Shown: positions 43,985-55,500 of the stretch, piece after piece
Numbering within the stretch: position 1 is the first letter of the stretch
Layout of the letters: each line of letters starts with the position of its first letter
NCBI GenBank assembly: GCA_000507305.1
Contig: DF240810.1
Coordinates: 11,291-75,290, forward strand
Origin: Breviolum minutum Mf 1.05b.01
Lineage: Eukaryota; Sar; Dinophyceae; Suessiales; Symbiodiniaceae
Length of the DNA: 64,000 bases
Reading direction: 5' to 3'
Translations under genes and position numbers: made by a program
Notes under the pieces: generated by a model
The model's input: only the letters and a program-made list of their open reading frames with translations
Databases searched by the model: none
Told to the model about the DNA's origin: nothing

Positions 43985-44395
43985 AGAAATGGGTGCCTCT
44001 CGCAGATATGCTGCATTTCCACGTTCGAAGGAACTATACTATATATAGCCTGTCTTCCAGATCCCCCGATGGCATTAAGAGGTGTGAGTCGTCATTGAAA
44101 GCAGCCCCTTCCTTTCGACCAGAAATCTTTTCGGGACTTCCAGATCCGCTGAAACATCACTGACTCAGATCCCCCCAATATGCGTCCAGGATATGCTGCG
44201 CTATATCCTTACTGCAGGCCTTCGTTTGGTGTGCTCAAACGCCCCACTTTCCTCACTCGAGGATTTGTTTCCAAGACCTCACTCCAGTCGTTTGGTCAAA
44301 TTTCATCTCTACCAGCTGTTAAATGACGGGCCGTCAATCAGCGTTTGGGATTTCGGGAGACCCCGTGGACCCAGACCCACAAAAACGACCCGCGC

Positions 44396-44584
44396 AGGTC
44401 TCATTATCTTTTCAATCTACTACTGGCTTCTGTCACTAAGCTCAAGTCAGAGAGAGATACAGAAACAACTGAGCGGCTGAATGAGAAAGGATGCGGCTTT
44501 TCATGGGATTTCAGAGAAGAGAACACTGAAAAATCCATTTCAGAATCCAACAGCCTAAGGCGACTCCTAAGCAGATTATTGTGA
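44396..44584 (+). CDS. Terminal exon of an unrecognised gene
   Basis: CCCGCGCAG precedes SHYLFNLLLASVTKLKSERD, then TETTERLNEKGCGFSWDFRE, then ENTEKSISESNSLRRLLSRL and L to TGA 44582. It is charged and helical, and good in composition. Further upstream, 44193-44340 is also open in another frame (RYILTAGLRLVCSNAPLSSL) and may be a preceding exon. Confidence 0.45.
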   Translation, partial: RSHYLFNLLLASVTKLKSERDTETTERLNEKGCGFSWDFREENTEKSISESNSLRRLLSRLL

Positions 44585-45219
44585 CCAAACAATCTGAGCT
44601 GGTTTGTTTTGTCAACTGCCATGAATTGATTGGAGCAATGATGACTTACACAAACGAAACACCCCGTCAAAAATCATGAACTACCCCCTTTAATGAGGAA
44701 TGAACAAAGACCAAAGTCGCAAGTCTTCCAACAAAAAGCACCCACTGCCCCTGGCTCTGAAAACCGAGTCCGTTTTACTTGAGCATCAACTCCGCTGCCT
44801 TGGCATTGTGTGGCGGCTACCAGGAACCCAAAAACGGTGGGTTTTTTTATGTTGAAAAAACACCAACTCGCAGTTTCCATATCAAAAAAGCTACCCAGGA
44901 TAGAGCCAATGAGGTATCCATTCGAAAACTTTTTGGATCTAAAGGGTGGTCTTGGCCACCAATTGCCATGGCTCAATCTCGGGTTTGCGTTGTGCCGGCA
45001 TTGCGTGTAGCACTTTTGCGGGCGCCACCGAATACCTTTATTGAAGACACATTTATGTGGTAAAGACACTTTTCCCTCCCGAAGACGCTTTTCCTGCAGC
45101 CCAATTTCCCCCGCCTTGAAAACAGGGGCTGCAATTGGCGGTGCCGGTGCCGGTTTGCCAATTCCCACAAATGCCGGTCGGCGTGCCCCTTGGAGAGTGA
45201 GATCTACAAGAAGAGTTTG

Positions 45220-46080
45220 ATGAACAAAAAGGCTTTGAGAAAATACGTGACGCTATTAAAAGAGTGCGCCATGTGCAAAAATACGTTGCTTGAAAAGAAC
45301 ATGTTGTTTAAAGGAGAAAGATGATTCGGCTTTTCATAGAAGAAGAAGACCTGGATTAGAAAGAAGAGGTCGATGAAGGTGTAAAGAAGAAGATCCTACG
45401 AGTAAAGAATCCTATGAGCAAAGAAGAAGAACACTTTCTGTAAAGAAACACGCGTTGCTGAGAACAAGGCTTTTGATTTAAAAAATCAACTAACGAAGAG
45501 ACTGTGATTTTAAAACGGAGATTGTAATGCAAAAAGGATATGTCGAGTGAAGCAAAAACAAATGAGTAAAGAACACCTTGGTGAAAGAGAACAACTTTTC
45601 ATTATGATCCTTGAAGAAGAGCCAGTTTTTTGGAAAACCAAGCAGTGCTGAATAAAGTAATTTAAATTCAACAAAGTCCTCAATTTTACAAAATACCTTA
45701 CCTCAAACAAGGATGCCCTTCCGAAACGAGTATTGTGCTTAAACGGAATGTGTTGATTAGAAGAGCTGTGATTGAAAGAGGGGACTATGATCAAACATGA
45801 TTGGCAGGTTTGGAAAATTATATATGTTGATCATTTTGAACGGAAGACTCAAAAATAGTTTTATTCAAGAAGGTCTTGATTTCAATAAAACTTCAAGTCA
45901 AGCAGGAGAAGGTGTTGGCAAAACAAGGTCAAAAACAACAATAAAACTCTGTTTGAAAAAACGACCTTGTCTTAAGAGAAATCGATTTCAGAAAAGCAAA
46001 GATTCAAAAAGAGGACATTTCGTTAAAGATTGAATGTTCACTTGCTAAAAAGACTCCCATTAAAACGGGAGGCTGTGATG
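45220..46080 (+). repeat. Purine-rich (A/G) tract, about 860 bp
   Basis: The + strand is heavily A+G with recurring AAAGAAGAAG, TAAAGAACA and GTTGATTAGAAGAGC-like phrases and few C. No long reading frame uses it. It resembles a decayed simple-sequence array rather than a gene. Confidence 0.5.
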
Positions 46081-46797
46081 TAAAAGTAGTTTGTTGATTT
46101 CAGAAGGAGGCGGTGATCAATATGTGATTTGGAAAAGACATTCCAATAGACGTTCCTGGCGGGTTGTGTTGGAAGTACTATGGATTCGGCTGTGTCCGTT
46201 CAGTCAGCGCACGACCAAGACAACGTTGAACGTGCTGGAAATCACGAAGCATGTCAAAAATACCAGTCATACGAATCATACCAATCCAACAATGCAAGGC
46301 CAATCACGAATTCAGGTGCAATCATTTCCAATCTACCAAGGAAGCATAGGAACGGGCTGGTTCCTTTGTATTGGAAATGCGAATATGTTGAAATTGTAGG
46401 CAAGTGTTCCTATATTTGGACACGCTGTCAATGGCCTTCCATAGGTTCGCTGTAGGACATACCTGAATATACAAATGTACCTATGTGTACGGGAACGCAT
46501 GCCCCCACAGCTGCGTCCAAGTGTCCTGTGGATTCGGCATGGGCTCTAGGCCTTTTCAGTTTGTAGGGATGACACTAGATAAAGGCAGCTTGATATAAAG
46601 GATCCAAGAGACAATGTTTTGGAGCAGGTAACGGTGGAGCCAGTACTGGCCAACTATGCGCATCAGGCAAAAATGTGGTGGCGCCTCCAAAACGTGGCGT
46701 CCAATGTGGAAATGTGTCTTCAAAAAAGGAATTCAGTGGCTGGCGCAAAAGTGCTACCCCTGCGTGGGCGTAATGCCATCTTTGAATTTTGGGTGTC

Positions 46798-47085
46798 CAG
46801 TGATCCATTTTGGACCAACTTTGGGCGTTCAATTTCAGGATTTTTTTGTTGGTGTGGTGGTCCATGTTCGATCAATTTTGGGCGTTCGGCGGTACATTTT
46901 GGATTAATTTTGGGTGGTGCATTCGGCGATCCATTTTGCATCAATTTTCGGCGTGCGCCAGCTCAATTATGGGCGTGTGGTGATCCATTTTGGCATCCAT
47001 TTCGGGCGTCCGGGCGGTTGGTTGAGGGGGTCCATTTTGGATCAATTCTGGGCGCTAAATTTTGGAATAATTTTTAGGCGTCCAG
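46798..47085 (+). repeat. Degenerate minisatellite based on CCATTTTGGATCAATTTTGG
   Basis: The phrase (GAT)CCATTTTGG-TCAATTTTGGGCGT recurs about eight times at irregular spacing of 27-45 bp, with many substitutions. Confidence 0.7.
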
Positions 47086-47323
47086 CTGACCTTTGTGGTG
47101 CTTTTGCTGGATTGGAACACTGCGATGAAAACATGCTGACAAGGGTAAATAGAGCAATGGCATTTGAATTATGACCGCTATCTCCTCATCTAACAGGTCG
47201 TGTGACCAGATAAGTTTTTTTTGGGACACACATGAATTTTTGTTTGCGGAGGGTGCACCTGTCAACTTAGCTTCACAGCATCCACTGCCATGTGGGTGCT
47301 GTTGTTTCCTGATCTTGTTTCAG

Positions 47324-47503
47324 GTTGCTTCAAGATCTTTTCCTCGATAGTGTGAGGATTTCGTATCACTTGGTGGTAACATGGCAGCCCTACCTGACAA
47401 TAACCCCCCTTTTTTCTGCCAGGACTTCACCTACAGTGGAGGTAAATCTCCTACTGATGCCACGATCATCTTTTCACCAACGACCTTTGAGGGCGATGCC
47501 TAC
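47324..47503 (+). CDS. Two exons of an unrecognised gene
   Basis: The first exon, about 47324-47371, follows CTTGTTTCAG and reads LLQDLFLDSVRISYHL. The second, 47423-47503, has a very strong acceptor (CTTTTTTTCTGCCAG) and donor (TAC|GTAAGT); it reads DFTYSGGKSPTDATIIFSPT then TFEGDAY. The gap between them is only 51 bp, short for this kind of genome, so the first exon is less certain. No family is recognised. Confidence 0.5.
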
Positions 47504-50500
47504 GTAAGTTCTTGTGCCGTGGCGATGGTGGGACCTTAACTTCTCCCACAACATACCGGTGTTTTTGTATTCGCAAATCGAAGCTAGATTCAGGTGACTG
47601 AAAGTGACACTTTTTGAATCAAACCTGAGATTCTTCTAATACGAACTCCCTCACAAGTCAGGATGCCCCAGCTCCGATAATTCGCCCAAGAGATTCGCAA
47701 TGGATCCTAGGATCGTGACCCGCAAAACTGAGGTGGATCGGATACCTATGACGCGTACTTGAAAAAGTACTATAACGCAAAACTTGGTGCAGCTTGGTTT
47801 TGTTTTGAGCAATGTTTAATGTTTAATTGTAGTTGGTGTGTGAAGCAAAAACCTTGAATATTGCACTAAAGCTTTTGGTGTATACATCATGGCCAAGTTT
47901 CTACTTGGTGGTCAAGGGCCCTGTAAGGATGGGCATGCACTGCCTCTAAATTTGGAGGAGTGACAAGTGACATTCCAGAAAGATTTGCAAAATATCCGGT
48001 GCATTTGAAGCAGTATACAACATGAAGCGAACAGAAAGCCGACAGAAGGAGTTGTTAACGATTTGAAACATCGAATATATATGAATATATGTATGAATAT
48101 ATGTATGAATATATGTAGCACACGACAGGCAACACTCCCCCCCCCAAAAAAAATAGACATATTTCACCAGTAATGCTTGGCTTCAGAATCTGACATGCTC
48201 AGCAAAGAAAGGGGCATATTGTTTTTCACGCATGGCGTGACGTGTTTGTGCTGACCTAGAACCAGAACCAGAGCGCAGCAGCGACAGACTACAACACATA
48301 CAGGCACCGTAGGGAAGGTTGAAGAGCCAAAGATGCTCAACCAGTCCCATTTGAAGGTTCCGAAAATAGGTAGATGTCTCAAGTGATTCCATTGGACGTA
48401 GTTTATTCCACTTGTCATTTGTTCCACGTTAGGCTCTGGATCACCAGTGTTAGTCTCCATGAAGAGGCACTTCTTCAGCTTCCAAACGAACTGAATTCCA
48501 ATTTTGGAAGGCAGACAGAGGTATTGGAGTTTGCATTCAGCAAACAAATGAGCACTTGTGGTCCCGGTCAAATCCTACAAGTTTCTCGGAGTTTGAGTCG
48601 TCGAAAAAGATTTTTCGAGTTTTTGGGCAGTTGAAGGTAAGCAATGGCAGTTTGATTCACCTTTTGGAAACGGTTGGGTTTCCAGGTGTTTGGTATTTCC
48701 TACGTTTCTTTTCTGTCGGATTTTCAGGGTCCTGATGGCCATGTGGCGCTGAGGTTGCGACCGAAACTTCATCTGCTGCTTGGAGCACCAAAAAGGGGGA
48801 GACTTTGAACCACGGGTTTTGGGATTTTTAGAGACAAAACCCATGGGAACCCACGTGAAACCTTCATTTTTAGGGGTTATTTCACCCGTATGTTAGGGGG
48901 TTTTAAAACCTTCATTTTTCCATGGGTTGTTGGGGGTCCCCCCGGGAACATGGTGAGATTCATTTGCATTGAGGGCGGCCTCTGTAAGAAGCCCATTTTG
49001 ACTGGGATGAAATGGCTCGAATGAAGAGCGCTGTCTTGGGCATTCCGTGGGCCCCCCGAAACCTACATTTTGTTGAGGTTTTTTATGGGAAATAACCTTG
49101 ATTTTTAGGTGGCTAAAACCTGTATTTTTCATGGTTTTGGGGGCTCATGGTCGATATCGGTGTGCTGCTGTGCAAAGTAGCTGATTTTCATCGCATCCAA
49201 AAAGATCGTCTCCGATCGTCTCCGGCTTAGGAAAGAACGTGCACGGACATACCAGATATATTGAAGCGACAGTTGCAAGGTGCGACAGCAGGCTCCACGA
49301 AAGTTACTCCGACTCTCAGCAAAAAGTCGGCAACGAAGGATCTCATTTTGCCCCCCTTTTTTCCAGCCTTCCCAGACTATTCTGGGATGTATGAAGGCAT
49401 CAACTGCTCTAGGCAATGTTTGCATGAGAGTTTGGGTTCACAAGTTGTCTTTCAAGTCTTCTGGTTAAGAGGGCCATTTTTCTTCAATATAAAGCTTCCA
49501 AGTTTACCACTTTGGGCCGTGGAGATGTGGGTGCAAGTTACCCCAAAATGGTCTGGGGGTCGAAACCGAACGCGAAGTTCACAAAACGTGACAGGTGTGG
49601 CATCTGGGAGAGATTCGAAACCGAACGTGTGGGGGAGGTCTTTTTTTCATCTTTGTTTCAATGTTTTTTGGAGCACGCTGCGCATCTGATGTCTTGGCAG
49701 AGCTTTCTTTGTGGCAGGGGCAGCATTGGGCAAGCTTTGGACTGCTGGGTTGGGCTCTCGCTCTTTTCTTTTGGTGTTATTGTGATGGCGTGCTAAGTGC
49801 GTTTTGGCTTTATTCTTTGCATTGCACGCGAAACGCGCCCTTGTGAGCGTGCCCATGACGCTGTGTTTTCACGCGTGACAGAAAACTTGACCAACGTCGC
49901 CATTTTGGACAAAGGGCATGCTGCGGTCCCTTTTTGGGCGCCTACCAGCCTTGGGCGGCCAAAAAAGGGTCGCCAAGACGAGCTGTCACGGGACCCATAA
50001 AAGGGTCGCCAGGGCCGCGACAAAGGCTCGGGAGGGACGACAGCGACCATTTTTCGGAGTTCTACACCGAGGCAGCACTACTCAAGCTTGTCCCTCACAA
50101 CGGAAAGTATGCTTGTGTTTGAAATGGACATGGGTTTTCGCATTATGTTTGAAAAACCGCCCTCCAGACCCCAAACCAAAGCAGGCCCCCAGTCCCGTCC
50201 CTAAACCCCAGCCCCCCCGTAGTGAAACTTCAGGGTTGAAATCATGTCACATGAATCTTCATGTCAAAGAAAGCTTATCGCACGTGTGCCAAATGCTGTT
50301 CCTGGCAGCGGACAGTATGCCCATGTTTGAAAATGCCCCGCGGCTTCTCCCAGTGTGTTTGAAAATGACTCACTTGTGTTTGGAAATGACCCTCGGTTTC
50401 CAGGGGGCCAAAATGCTGGTCCTGCGTCTTTTTGGAGATGACCCATCCCCTTGCCCCAACTACAACCAGTGAAGCAACCAGGAAGAGTTTTCGACAAATT

Positions 50501-50538
50501 TTCAACGCCCAGGTATTTTGAGGCGGTAGTTTTCTGAC
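47504..50538. other. No confident gene; short repeats
   Basis: 48071-48120 has ATATATGAATATATGT repeats. 48795-49140 holds several copies of an AACCTTCATTTTT/CCATGGGTTTTGGG phrase. 50320-50400 repeats GTGTTTGAAAATGACTCAC-like units. 49900-50060 is GC-rich with AAAAGGGTCGCCA given twice. No supported reading frame. Confidence 0.4.
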
Positions 50539-50608
50539 ATCATATGTCTGTTTAGCAGTGTTTTGAGTAGGGACTTCTTGAGTGGTCGTGGTTTCCTCTC
50601 AAGATTCA
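50539..50608 (+). repeat. Split direct repeat A1 (5' end of element)
   Basis: It starts ATCATATGTCTGTTTAGCAG and ends CTCTCAAGATTCA. It matches A2 at 56385 over 70 bp with one substitution (TTTAG versus TCTAG). The first reading frame starts 2 bp after it. Confidence 0.9.
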
Positions 50609-50609
50609 A

Positions 50610-51053
50610 ATGCAACAGTTCTGGGTTTTAGCGGCCACTTGGCTCCTTTCATGGATTGATCGGAGGACTGAGTCCGGTGTTGCCCAGGTGTTTTGCAACT
50701 GTACCTGCGAGGTTCAACCAGTACATTGTGAAGTGAATTCCTGGAGTTTCGAGGCCCTCAAAGCCTGTCTTTGGGTTTTGTTTGGGCTGACAATTGGTTT
50801 GGGAAAGTTGACACTGGGCATTTTCTGGCTGTGGGAACAGTTGCTAATCACCTTGCATAGCCGGACGCTGTCCGATTCCGATCCATCTGCTGTGTCCCAA
50901 CCGATCAGGGCAATATCCGGAGGTGTCCGTAGAGGCCCACAACCTGCTCCTGACCGGTTGGGTGCTGCCCCACACGAACCTAATCGTGGCAGAGCTTTGG
51001 AACAGTTGGCGTTGATCAGACAGAGGAGAGAGGGAGTAGCTGCAGGTAATTGA
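50610..51053 (+). CDS. Small single-span membrane protein, first ORF of the element
   Basis: The ATG sits immediately after repeat A1 and the 147-codon frame is intact, unlike the others. It has a short hydrophobic N terminus (FWVLAATWLLSW), a Cys cluster (VFCNCTCEVQPVHC), one clear transmembrane segment around residues 52-75 (ACLWVLFGLTIGLGKLTL), and a basic, Pro/Arg-rich soluble tail. It ends TGA CA ATG, so the next frame starts 2 bp after the stop, an arrangement suited to reinitiation. I do not recognise a family. A membrane protein as the first ORF of a tyrosine-recombinase element is not something I know as standard. It could be a Gag partner or a captured host gene. Confidence 0.6.
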   Translation: MQQFWVLAATWLLSWIDRRTESGVAQVFCNCTCEVQPVHCEVNSWSFEALKACLWVLFGLTIGLGKLTLGIFWLWEQLLITLHSRTLSDSDPSAVSQPIRAISGGVRRGPQPAPDRLGAAPHEPNRGRALEQLALIRQRREGVAAGN

Positions 51054-51055
51054 CA

Positions 51056-52181
51056 ATGAGCCTTGAACAGGGCTCACGTGTTTTTGTGGCTTACGATCTT
51101 CCAGGCCCCCAACTTTTTCATGAGAGACTGGTGTTAGCTCCTTGTGCTTGCCAGCGTGGCTGGCACGTGGTTTTGACGCCAGATGGTGACATATATGAAG
51201 AGTTGTTGAGTTTGAAGAACTCTGATCTGGCAGCATTTCATTTGGCACCTCCTGGAGAAGATTCCTTGCCGTATGGGGTCACACATGCCAACTCATACAG
51301 ATTTTTGCGAAGACCTCCTGCGGATCAGATGGCCCAGTTGCTTAGAGATGCCAGGCATGCAGCTGCTGCCTTTCTGCTTCCTCCTGCGGCGGGTGCTGCA
51401 GTTGCCGTACCAGCCGCAGCGCCGGTTGCTCCTCAGCCGGCTCCTGTGGCAGGCGTTGACGAGAAGCGGGTGAGGATTGAGTCTGCAGGTGAAAATCTTC
51501 GTGGTGCTTTGGTGGAGTTGGATGGGTCCGAGGTCCTTCGAGGTGATGTCGGGTTGAAGCTGGTTGATGGTAAGTGGATTGCCATTCGACGTATGAAGCA
51601 GTCCGACATTGCTGATTTTTGTGGGGCTGAAGCCTCAGCCGATGCTCGCTTGTTGGGCATCAAGTTTCAAGGAATCAGGAGAGAAGAGAGATGTGTCAAT
51701 TCCAAGACGGGGGGGTGCCAGGTCCCAGGACCTCAGCCTGGTGTGTCCGGTTTTTGAACCGCCGGAACGGCGGACCCATGGATCATCACAGGTGGTGGAT
51801 GCACACTCATGGTGTGCAACGGAACATGAGACATTATCCAAGATCATTGACAAACTGGCCAAATTTGATGGACTGGACTTGTCGAACCTTGCAGGCGCAG
51901 AAGTCACTTTCAGGAGACTCCAGCTCATCGAGTACTTCTACTCCGAGAGGGGACCGGGAGGAGGCAAAGGCGCTGGCAAGAGTTCAAAGGATTCCAAAAA
52001 GGATGATGATGGAGCGTATAAGTTCGAGAGCACCATCTTCACAGGGAGTCACAAAGAGTTTGGAGATGTCATGGTTGCACCCGACCTTTTATCCTACGTT
52101 GCTAAGGAGGTTGAGCAAGAGGCTTCGGTCATGAAGCAGATCCGCAAAGCACGTGAGGAGCGTGCTGCTGCTGCAAAGTGA
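51056..52181 (+). pseudogene. Gag-like protein of the element, frameshifted
   Basis: It begins MSLEQGSRVFVAYDLPGP in frame 2, with an Ala/Pro linker (PAAGAAVAVPAAAPVAPQPA), then a domain with LVELDGSEVLRGDVGLKLVD. Near 51680 it continues in frame 1 (VPGPRTSAWCVRFLNRRNGG then PMDHHRWWM) and near 51820 in frame 0 (EHETLSKIIDKLAKFDGLDL, then AEVTFRRLQLIEYFYSER, and a basic end QIRKAREERAAAAK). It ends at TGA 52179-52181. The frame is the same as that of the downstream pol segment, so gag and pol are separated only by this stop. Position and composition suggest a nucleocapsid role. Two frameshifts disable it. Confidence 0.6.
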
Positions 52182-53640
52182 CTTTGGTGGAAGAAAGCTG
52201 GGTGGCAATGGACAGGCCGGCCATTACTAGCCCGGCCATTACTAGGCCCCCAAGCCTCAGCTTCTTTGGTGGCCAAACAGTTTTTTCCTTTACCCCTTGC
52301 TTCTCACATTTTACAGGAGGAGCGGGGTGACAGTTTTGATTCACTCACTCGTTCTGCTTGCCGAAAACGCTTTGAAAAAGGCCATGTTCTTCAGTGGGCT
52401 GACGATGCAATTTCCTCTCTGAACTCGATGTATGGGGTTCAGAATTCGTGGCGGAGAAAACTGGATTTGAGAGACTGCGGGCCTCAGTGGCTCAACATTC
52501 CTCAGTTCGGCGAATTCTTTCAATGGTGAAGTCGATGGGAAAACCTCCGAGTGACATGACCAGCCAGGGAGCTCTTGATGAGCTTCGGGCAAAACTGGGT
52601 TATGATGGACAACCTTCTGCCTTAGCGCAACTGCAAGAAGATCTGGTCAGCCTTCCAGTGGCTGGGTCTCAGCCTGCCCCTTTGGAGAAGATCTTGAGGA
52701 CGGTGCCTCTTTTCCATGCAGTCTGCTTAATAGTAAAGTGTTGCCGCAAGAGGCGGTGGACGGGCTGAAAGCTCAGTCATCGCTGAAGAAGCCATATTTT
52801 GATCCGCTCCTAAAACATAACCGTAGGGCCTACTCTTCTTTTATTAGGAAGTTGTTTGATTCTGGTGTCATTGAATTTTCAAAAACTTGCAGGGAACAGT
52901 GTGGTTTGTTTTGTGTTTGGAAGAAATCCGGTAAACAAAGATTAGGGTAGATGCCAGACTCACCAACTTATGGTTTAGCTCTCCCGCGCCTGTGCGACTT
53001 GCCACCGGCACTTCCTTTGGTGCCATTGAAGTTGATGACCACGGGCCGATTGAGTTAGCCGGTGTTGACATTTCAGACGCCTTCTACAACATTGAGCTGC
53101 CTGAGTCATTGCGGGACCTTTTTGGCCTCCTACCGCTTGAGGCTCGTGAAATTGGTAGGGGTCGTCTGGGACAAGTTGAAGTTGGTGACCATGAGAAAGT
53201 CTACCCGGTCTTCAGAGCAGTACCTATGGGCTGGACTCATGCCTTGTGGTTATGCCAATACCTCCATGAAGCCGTTGTCAACGACATAGTGGGTCTGGGT
53301 TCTTCTAACAGGTTTGTGGATGGATCTATTCCCCCCAACTTGGCACCATTGATTCACACCGAATATGTTGACAACTTTGTTGCACTTTCTCAATGTCATG
53401 GTTCGGCACAGTCAGCTGCAGAGGCTGTCTCTGCAGAGCTCCAACGAAGGGGCCTTCCGGTTCATGAAGTTGAGGCAGAGGACAAGTCAGAGGTTGTAGT
53501 GACACCTAAGAGGTTGCAAGAACTCTTGAAAAGAGGGCATTGCAGTGGACGACTTCTTGAAATCATCTTGGGCCACTTCACCTTTGTCGGCCTCCTTTAA
53601 ATTTGCCGAGAATTCTTCAGTTGCTTTCAGGCCTGCTACG
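52182..53640 (+). pseudogene. Pol of the element: linker and reverse transcriptase, broken
   Basis: Pieces run through frames 0, 2, 1 and back to 0 (changes near 52445, 52735 and 52942). The recognisable RT parts are RRAYSSFIRKLFDSGVIEF, then KSGKQRL joined after a one-base slip to VDARLTNLWF. Motif A is VDISDAFYNI (Asp at 53067), then FRAVPMGWTHALWLCQ, and motif C is YVDN (53364-53375) in place of YxDD. A connection helix follows (TPKRLQELLKRGHCSGR, then GHFTFVGLL), and an in-frame TAA at 53598 interrupts it before CREFFSCFQACYAFC. The segment before TPKRL seems shortened compared with other such RTs. Confidence 0.7.
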
Positions 53641-54435
53641 CCTTTTGCCGGAAGCACTACCATGAGGAGGTGGTGATGTGGCCGCAGGTGCGGCGTGAAC
53701 TGTTTTGGGCTTCGAGTCTTCTTCCTTTAGTTAGACGTGATCTCGCAACTCCATGGTCTGCAAGAGTGTATGCCACTGATGCTTCATTTTGGGGCAGGGG
53801 AGTTGCAGCCGTGGACAAACCAGTTGATGAGGTCAAGAAAGTTGGTCAAGTGAATGATAGGTGGAAATTCAACAGATCTGAGGAGGGTGAAATCTTTTCG
53901 GTTGAAACTGGCATTCCTCTCCTTCGTGATGTGGAGACATTGAAGGTGAATGAGTCTGCTGTGCCTGCCGGCGTTGGTGGTCCACTCGCTGAGGCCAGAG
54001 GGCTCTCGACTGAACATGTTCCTCTGCGTTTTTTGGAGGGGGATTGGAAGAAGATTTCAAATGGTCCTTGGGGGAGACAAGAAGGGATTCCGACACTAGA
54101 AGGCAGAGCTATAGTATGGGTTATGCAACATCTTGCACGTAGTTCAGTCCAACATGGCAGAAAACATCTTATACTGACGGATTCAATGAGTTGCACATTA
54201 GCTCTTTCTAAGGGGCGTAGCTCTGTTAGTCCTATGAATAGGGTATGTCGTCAAGTTGGTGCCATACTGTTAGCAACAGGGATGCGAGTGTCGTGTCGTT
54301 GGATCCCTTCGGAAATGAATCCCGCTGATGGACCTTTCCATGCTGAAGAGGGCAAGCCGTTTTCAAAGCATGGCTGGCGAACCGAAGCTTTCAAGGGACT
54401 TGTCAGGGACCTCGATGGGAGAAGCCCTTCTCAGC
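53641..54435 (+). pseudogene. Pol of the element: RNase H domain
   Basis: In frame 0: ARVYATDASFWGRGVA gives the first Asp, TLEGRAIVWVMQHLARSS the Glu, HLILTDSMSCTLALSKGRSS the next Asp, and SEMNPADGPF the last. Spacing and order fit the RNase H of DIRS-like elements. This segment is intact until the frame is lost near 54430, where the reading passes to frame 1 (VKKKHLKKDERENMRIEREQ). Confidence 0.75.
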
Positions 54436-55500
54436 CTTCAGGTGAAGAAGAAGCATCTGAAGAAGGACGAAAGGGAGAACATGAGAATCGAGCGAGAGCA
54501 GATGTTCAACTTCAGCCTGCAAGACATGGATGCAACCTCAGGCCCGACCTTCTTGAAGAGAAGGTCAGTGTCAGTAGCTCGGGAGGCCTCCTACAAGAAG
54601 GCATGGGAACTTTTCGAGATGGCCTTTCCGGCAGAGCACCTGCGCACTATGACATTGATGCGGTTGGATGTCAAGGCCACCACCCATGTGAACATGTTGT
54701 TTGGCGAGGGACACAACATCGCCGATGTGCACACCTTCCTATAGCATCAAGTTCACTCGGACAGATGTCAAGCAGATGAAGGACCTTCCTCGTGCTTGCA
54801 GTGCAGCTCGAGGTTTTCAAAACTTGGCCCCTTCTCAAGGCAGAGTTCCTCTGCCCTTCCCGTGCTTTGCCGTTCAGTACTTGGTGAATGCAGGGGTTCC
54901 TATGGTGGGTCTTTGGTTGCTTCTGACTTGGGCAGTGTGTGCCCGTCCAGGGCAGTGTCTGAAGCTCCTATGGAAACACCTGCTTCCTCCAAATCCTTTG
55001 CAAGACCAGTGGACAGTGATTCTGAGTGGAAGCGATGCTCTCGGACGTGCTCGGCCATCAAAAGTGGGAGAGGTCGACGAAGCCTTGATGATCGATCAAC
55101 CATATCTGCAATGGCTGGCTCCAGTTCTCAAGAAGAAACAAAGAGATCAAAAGATGACCGACCACATCTTCCGTTTCGACATGACAGAGGGCTCAAATTT
55201 AAGTGGTTCAACAAGGCAGTGTCAGCGCTCAAGCTGACGCCCGTGGGGATCACATGCTCATATCAGATCCGTCACGGAAGTGCAAGCACCGATCAACTCC
55301 AACAGCTTCGGTCGCTTCAAGAAACCATGAAAAGAGGCAGATGGAAAAGCATGTCGTCGGTGCGCCGTTATGTCAACGGCGGTCGTCTTGGAGAGATTTT
55401 CGAGCTCCTGACAAAAGACCAGCAAAACGATTGCATCCAAGCCGAGAAATCGATTTCAAAGATTTGGGGCAATGTGTCCAACAACAGCCGGACACGCCCA
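54430..55500 (+). pseudogene. Tyrosine recombinase domain of the element
   Basis: A Lys/Glu-rich linker and SAM-like core-binding part (SVAREASYKKAWELFEMAF) lie in frame 1. The catalytic part continues in frame 2 after about 54740 and in frame 1 after about 55180. Catalytic positions: Arg in VCARPGQCLKLLW (54944), the HxxR box as SYQIRHGSASTD (Arg at 55270, the preceding His replaced by Tyr), KRGRWKSMSS, and the nucleophile in VRRYVNGGR (Tyr at 55369). This enzyme would join the circular cDNA to the genome. Three frame changes disrupt it. Confidence 0.75.

Noticed and set aside
54440..54779. Continuation of the RNase H frame as an Arg/Gly-rich protein
   Set aside because: The conserved recombinase sequence is in frame 1 here; the frame 0 reading is a shadow after a frameshift.
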